DNA of 6,884 nucleotides, from contig CAAFJI010000035.1 in the NCBI GenBank assembly GCA_900763175.1, positions 1-6,884 on the forward strand, given 5' to 3'. Within the stretch, counting starts at the first letter, position 1. Every line of letters begins with the position of its first letter. Under the pieces are notes generated by a model. That model was not told the origin of the DNA. It made no database searches and was given only the letters and a program-made list of their open reading frames with translations. The translations under genes were made by a program, and so were the position numbers. This DNA is from Lachnospiraceae bacterium. Its GTDB lineage: Bacteria; Bacillota; Clostridia; Lachnospirales; Lachnospiraceae. Of the stretch, positions 5,354 to 6,884 are shown one piece after another.

Positions 5354-6835
5354 ATGAAAAAAGGAAGTATCACCGTATTTCTGGCATTAGCGCTTGGCCT
5401 GGTTGTATCTTTACTGTGCTCTGGACTTGAGTCTGTGAAGATGGCGGCGGCCAGAACACAGATTTTGAATGGACTGGATATTGGACTGTACTCTCTGTTT
5501 GGACAATATGAAGAGTCTTTACTAAGGGACTTTGATTTATTTGCGATTGATGGAACCGCTGGGGGAAAGGAATTAGATCTGGCAGCAGTATATGACAACC
5601 TGGAATCTTACATGGAGCCCGTGTTAGGGCAGAATAGTCAACACCTGATTATACAGCAGGGAGGGATTTCCGGATATCAGCTGCTTACAGATGGAGAGGG
5701 AGAAGTGTTTTATCAGCAGGTTGTTCAGTATATGAAGGGAACTCTTGGAGAGCATGGGGCTCAGCTTCTTCTGGAAAAAATGAAAGAGCGGCAGAAAAAA
5801 ACTGCAGATGCTCAGGAAAAAGGAAAAGAAGTGGAGTCGGAAACAACGCTGGAGAAATATGAAAAAGAAATGGAAAATGCAGCACAAAAAAGTGAGGAAG
5901 CCATGCAAAAGGAACAGAAAGATGGTGAGGTGGATGGTTTTACAGCTGAAGAAAAATTTCAGGCTCCAGACTCCTCTGCTGCTGAGATGACAGTAAATCC
6001 CATTCCCGGAATTCGCAGAATTCGTCAAAGGGGAATTCTGGAGTTGGCAGTGCCTGCGGAGAAAGGACTTTCTGATGGAGAGGTAAATAAGTATGAAATG
6101 GTTACAGGAAGGGTCTTGGAAAACGGACTTTTATTAAGTGAAAGTGCGAAAAGGGATGATTCTACCATCTCCAAACTTTTATATCAGCAATATCTTATGG
6201 AAAAACTGGGAAATTACAGTAATCCTGGTGATGGTGCCCTGCAGTATCAGATAGAATACATTCTTGCCGGAAAAGAAAGTGATACAGAGAATCTAAAGGC
6301 TATGGCAGAAAAACTTTTGCTGGTGCGAGAAGGAGTAAATGCAGCAAGTCTTGCCGTTGACAGTGGAAAAATGGCAGAAATTCGAGCTTTGGCAGCAGGC
6401 ATTGCATCCGCATTTCTAATTCCTCCAGCAGCAGTAGTGATTGAAGGAGCTCTATTTTTGTGTTGGTCTTTCGGAGAGAGCCTGCTGGATGTGAGGGAGT
6501 TATTTGCAGGAGGTAAGGTTTCCTTGATAAAAACGGCATCTGACTGGCAGCTTTCCTTACAGAACCTTCCAGATCTGTTGGAGCATATGGATTCAGATAG
6601 AAAAGAAAATGATCAGGGAGTGGATTATGAGGATTATTTACAGATCTTTTTACTTGGAACGAAAAAGAAAGAACAGATCATGAGAGGAATGGATATGATT
6701 GAAATAGCTGTAAGAAAAAAGGAGAACTGGGAGAATTTTCAAATGGATCATTGCATTACAGCATTGGAAGCTTCAGTGGATATCCAGGCAAATCAGAGAA
6801 AGGTTTTCACAGTTACACGGAAATACTATTATTAG
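5354..6835 (+). CDS. TadE-like surface/pseudopilin protein, DUF5702 type
   Basis: A 493-residue protein that I recognise by overall resemblance as the DUF5702-type protein common in clostridial Tad loci; its exact role is not established. It begins MKKGSITVFLALALG with one membrane segment (about 6-24), then LESVKMAAARTQILNGLDIGLYSLFGQYE (25-53), a stretch typical of this group. The KKG/SITVF start resembles a prepilin leader, but the +5 position is Phe, not Glu, so cleavage is uncertain. Residues about 134-205 are very rich in Glu, Lys and Gln and probably form a coiled coil or flexible linker. A second hydrophobic region lies at about 345-374, followed by a conserved-looking DYLQIFLLGTKKKEQIMRGMDMIE (427-450, in part). 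Most of the chain is probably outside the cell. The start is set by AAGGAG at 5341. It ends in TAG, after which the same frame stays open for eight more codons. Confidence 0.82.
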   Translation: MKKGSITVFLALALGLVVSLLCSGLESVKMAAARTQILNGLDIGLYSLFGQYEESLLRDFDLFAIDGTAGGKELDLAAVYDNLESYMEPVLGQNSQHLIIQQGGISGYQLLTDGEGEVFYQQVVQYMKGTLGEHGAQLLLEKMKERQKKTADAQEKGKEVESETTLEKYEKEMENAAQKSEEAMQKEQKDGEVDGFTAEEKFQAPDSSAAEMTVNPIPGIRRIRQRGILELAVPAEKGLSDGEVNKYEMVTGRVLENGLLLSESAKRDDSTISKLLYQQYLMEKLGNYSNPGDGALQYQIEYILAGKESDTENLKAMAEKLLLVREGVNAASLAVDSGKMAEIRALAAGIASAFLIPPAAVVIEGALFLCWSFGESLLDVRELFAGGKVSLIKTASDWQLSLQNLPDLLEHMDSDRKENDQGVDYEDYLQIFLLGTKKKEQIMRGMDMIEIAVRKKENWENFQMDHCITALEASVDIQANQRKVFTVTRKYYY

Positions 6836-6884
6836 CTTCGCTATGAAATGATTTTAGAATAGGCGCAGAGAGAGACTTTTCCGA
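6836..6884. other. Right edge, no gene start recognised
   Basis: The final 49 bases contain two ATG codons on the plus strand, and both frames close within a few codons. No ribosome site followed by an open frame is visible. Further TadE/TadG-like genes are usual at this place in such operons and may begin beyond the edge. Confidence 0.4.

Noticed and set aside
1..6884. CRISPR arrays, tRNA or rRNA genes, insertion sequences or attachment sites
   Set aside because: No spaced repeat array, cloverleaf, transposase frame or terminal repeats were seen; the window is almost fully taken up by the operon.

Overview
The window holds one nearly complete operon for a Tad-type (Flp, type IVb) pilus of the kind found in Gram-positive Clostridia, plus the first third of an unrelated divergent gene at the left edge. 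The AT-rich bases, strong Shine-Dalgarno sites, consensus sigma-A promoter and close similarity to familiar gut-clostridial Tad proteins suggest a member of Lachnospiraceae or a near relative. This assignment comes from recalled family resemblance, not from a search. No outer-membrane secretin (CpaC/RcpA) or CpaB/RcpC gene lies among the Tad genes, as expected for a cell with a single membrane.

Layout: positions 1-227 (minus strand) are the 5' part of an SGNH/GDSL-type hydrolase. Positions 228-492 are a divergent intergenic region with a -10 box for the hydrolase, an AT-rich palindromic centre, a near-perfect sigma-A promoter (TGGACA, 17 bp, TATAAT) for the pilus operon, and a leader of about 150 nt with three small hairpins. 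Positions 493-4971 carry five tightly packed genes: prepilin peptidase (tadV/cpaA), TadZ/CpaE-like ATPase, TadA/CpaF motor ATPase, TadB and TadC. The last three junctions overlap by 4 nt (or leave 2 nt if tadC starts at its better-placed ATG). A 73-nt gap with a hairpin precedes a 56-residue Flp-type pilin at 5045-5215. A 138-nt gap with further inverted repeats separates it from a 493-residue TadE-like (DUF5702-type) protein at 5354-6835. The last 49 bases hold no recognisable gene start.

How the genes fit together: the pilin is a membrane-inserted precursor cut by the prepilin peptidase. TadB and TadC form the inner-membrane platform and TadA powers polymerisation from the cytoplasm. TadZ probably places the machine within the cell. 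The TadE-like protein is probably a minor, membrane-anchored surface component, with further such genes expected downstream of the window.

This is a known class of system, and I found no convincing undescribed one. The points most worth checking are alanine instead of glycine at the pilin cleavage site, the structured RNA gaps on both sides of the pilin gene that share an 8-nt motif, the leader RNA with a repeated element, the roughly 100-residue extracytoplasmic insert in TadC, and the degenerate P-loop of TadZ.
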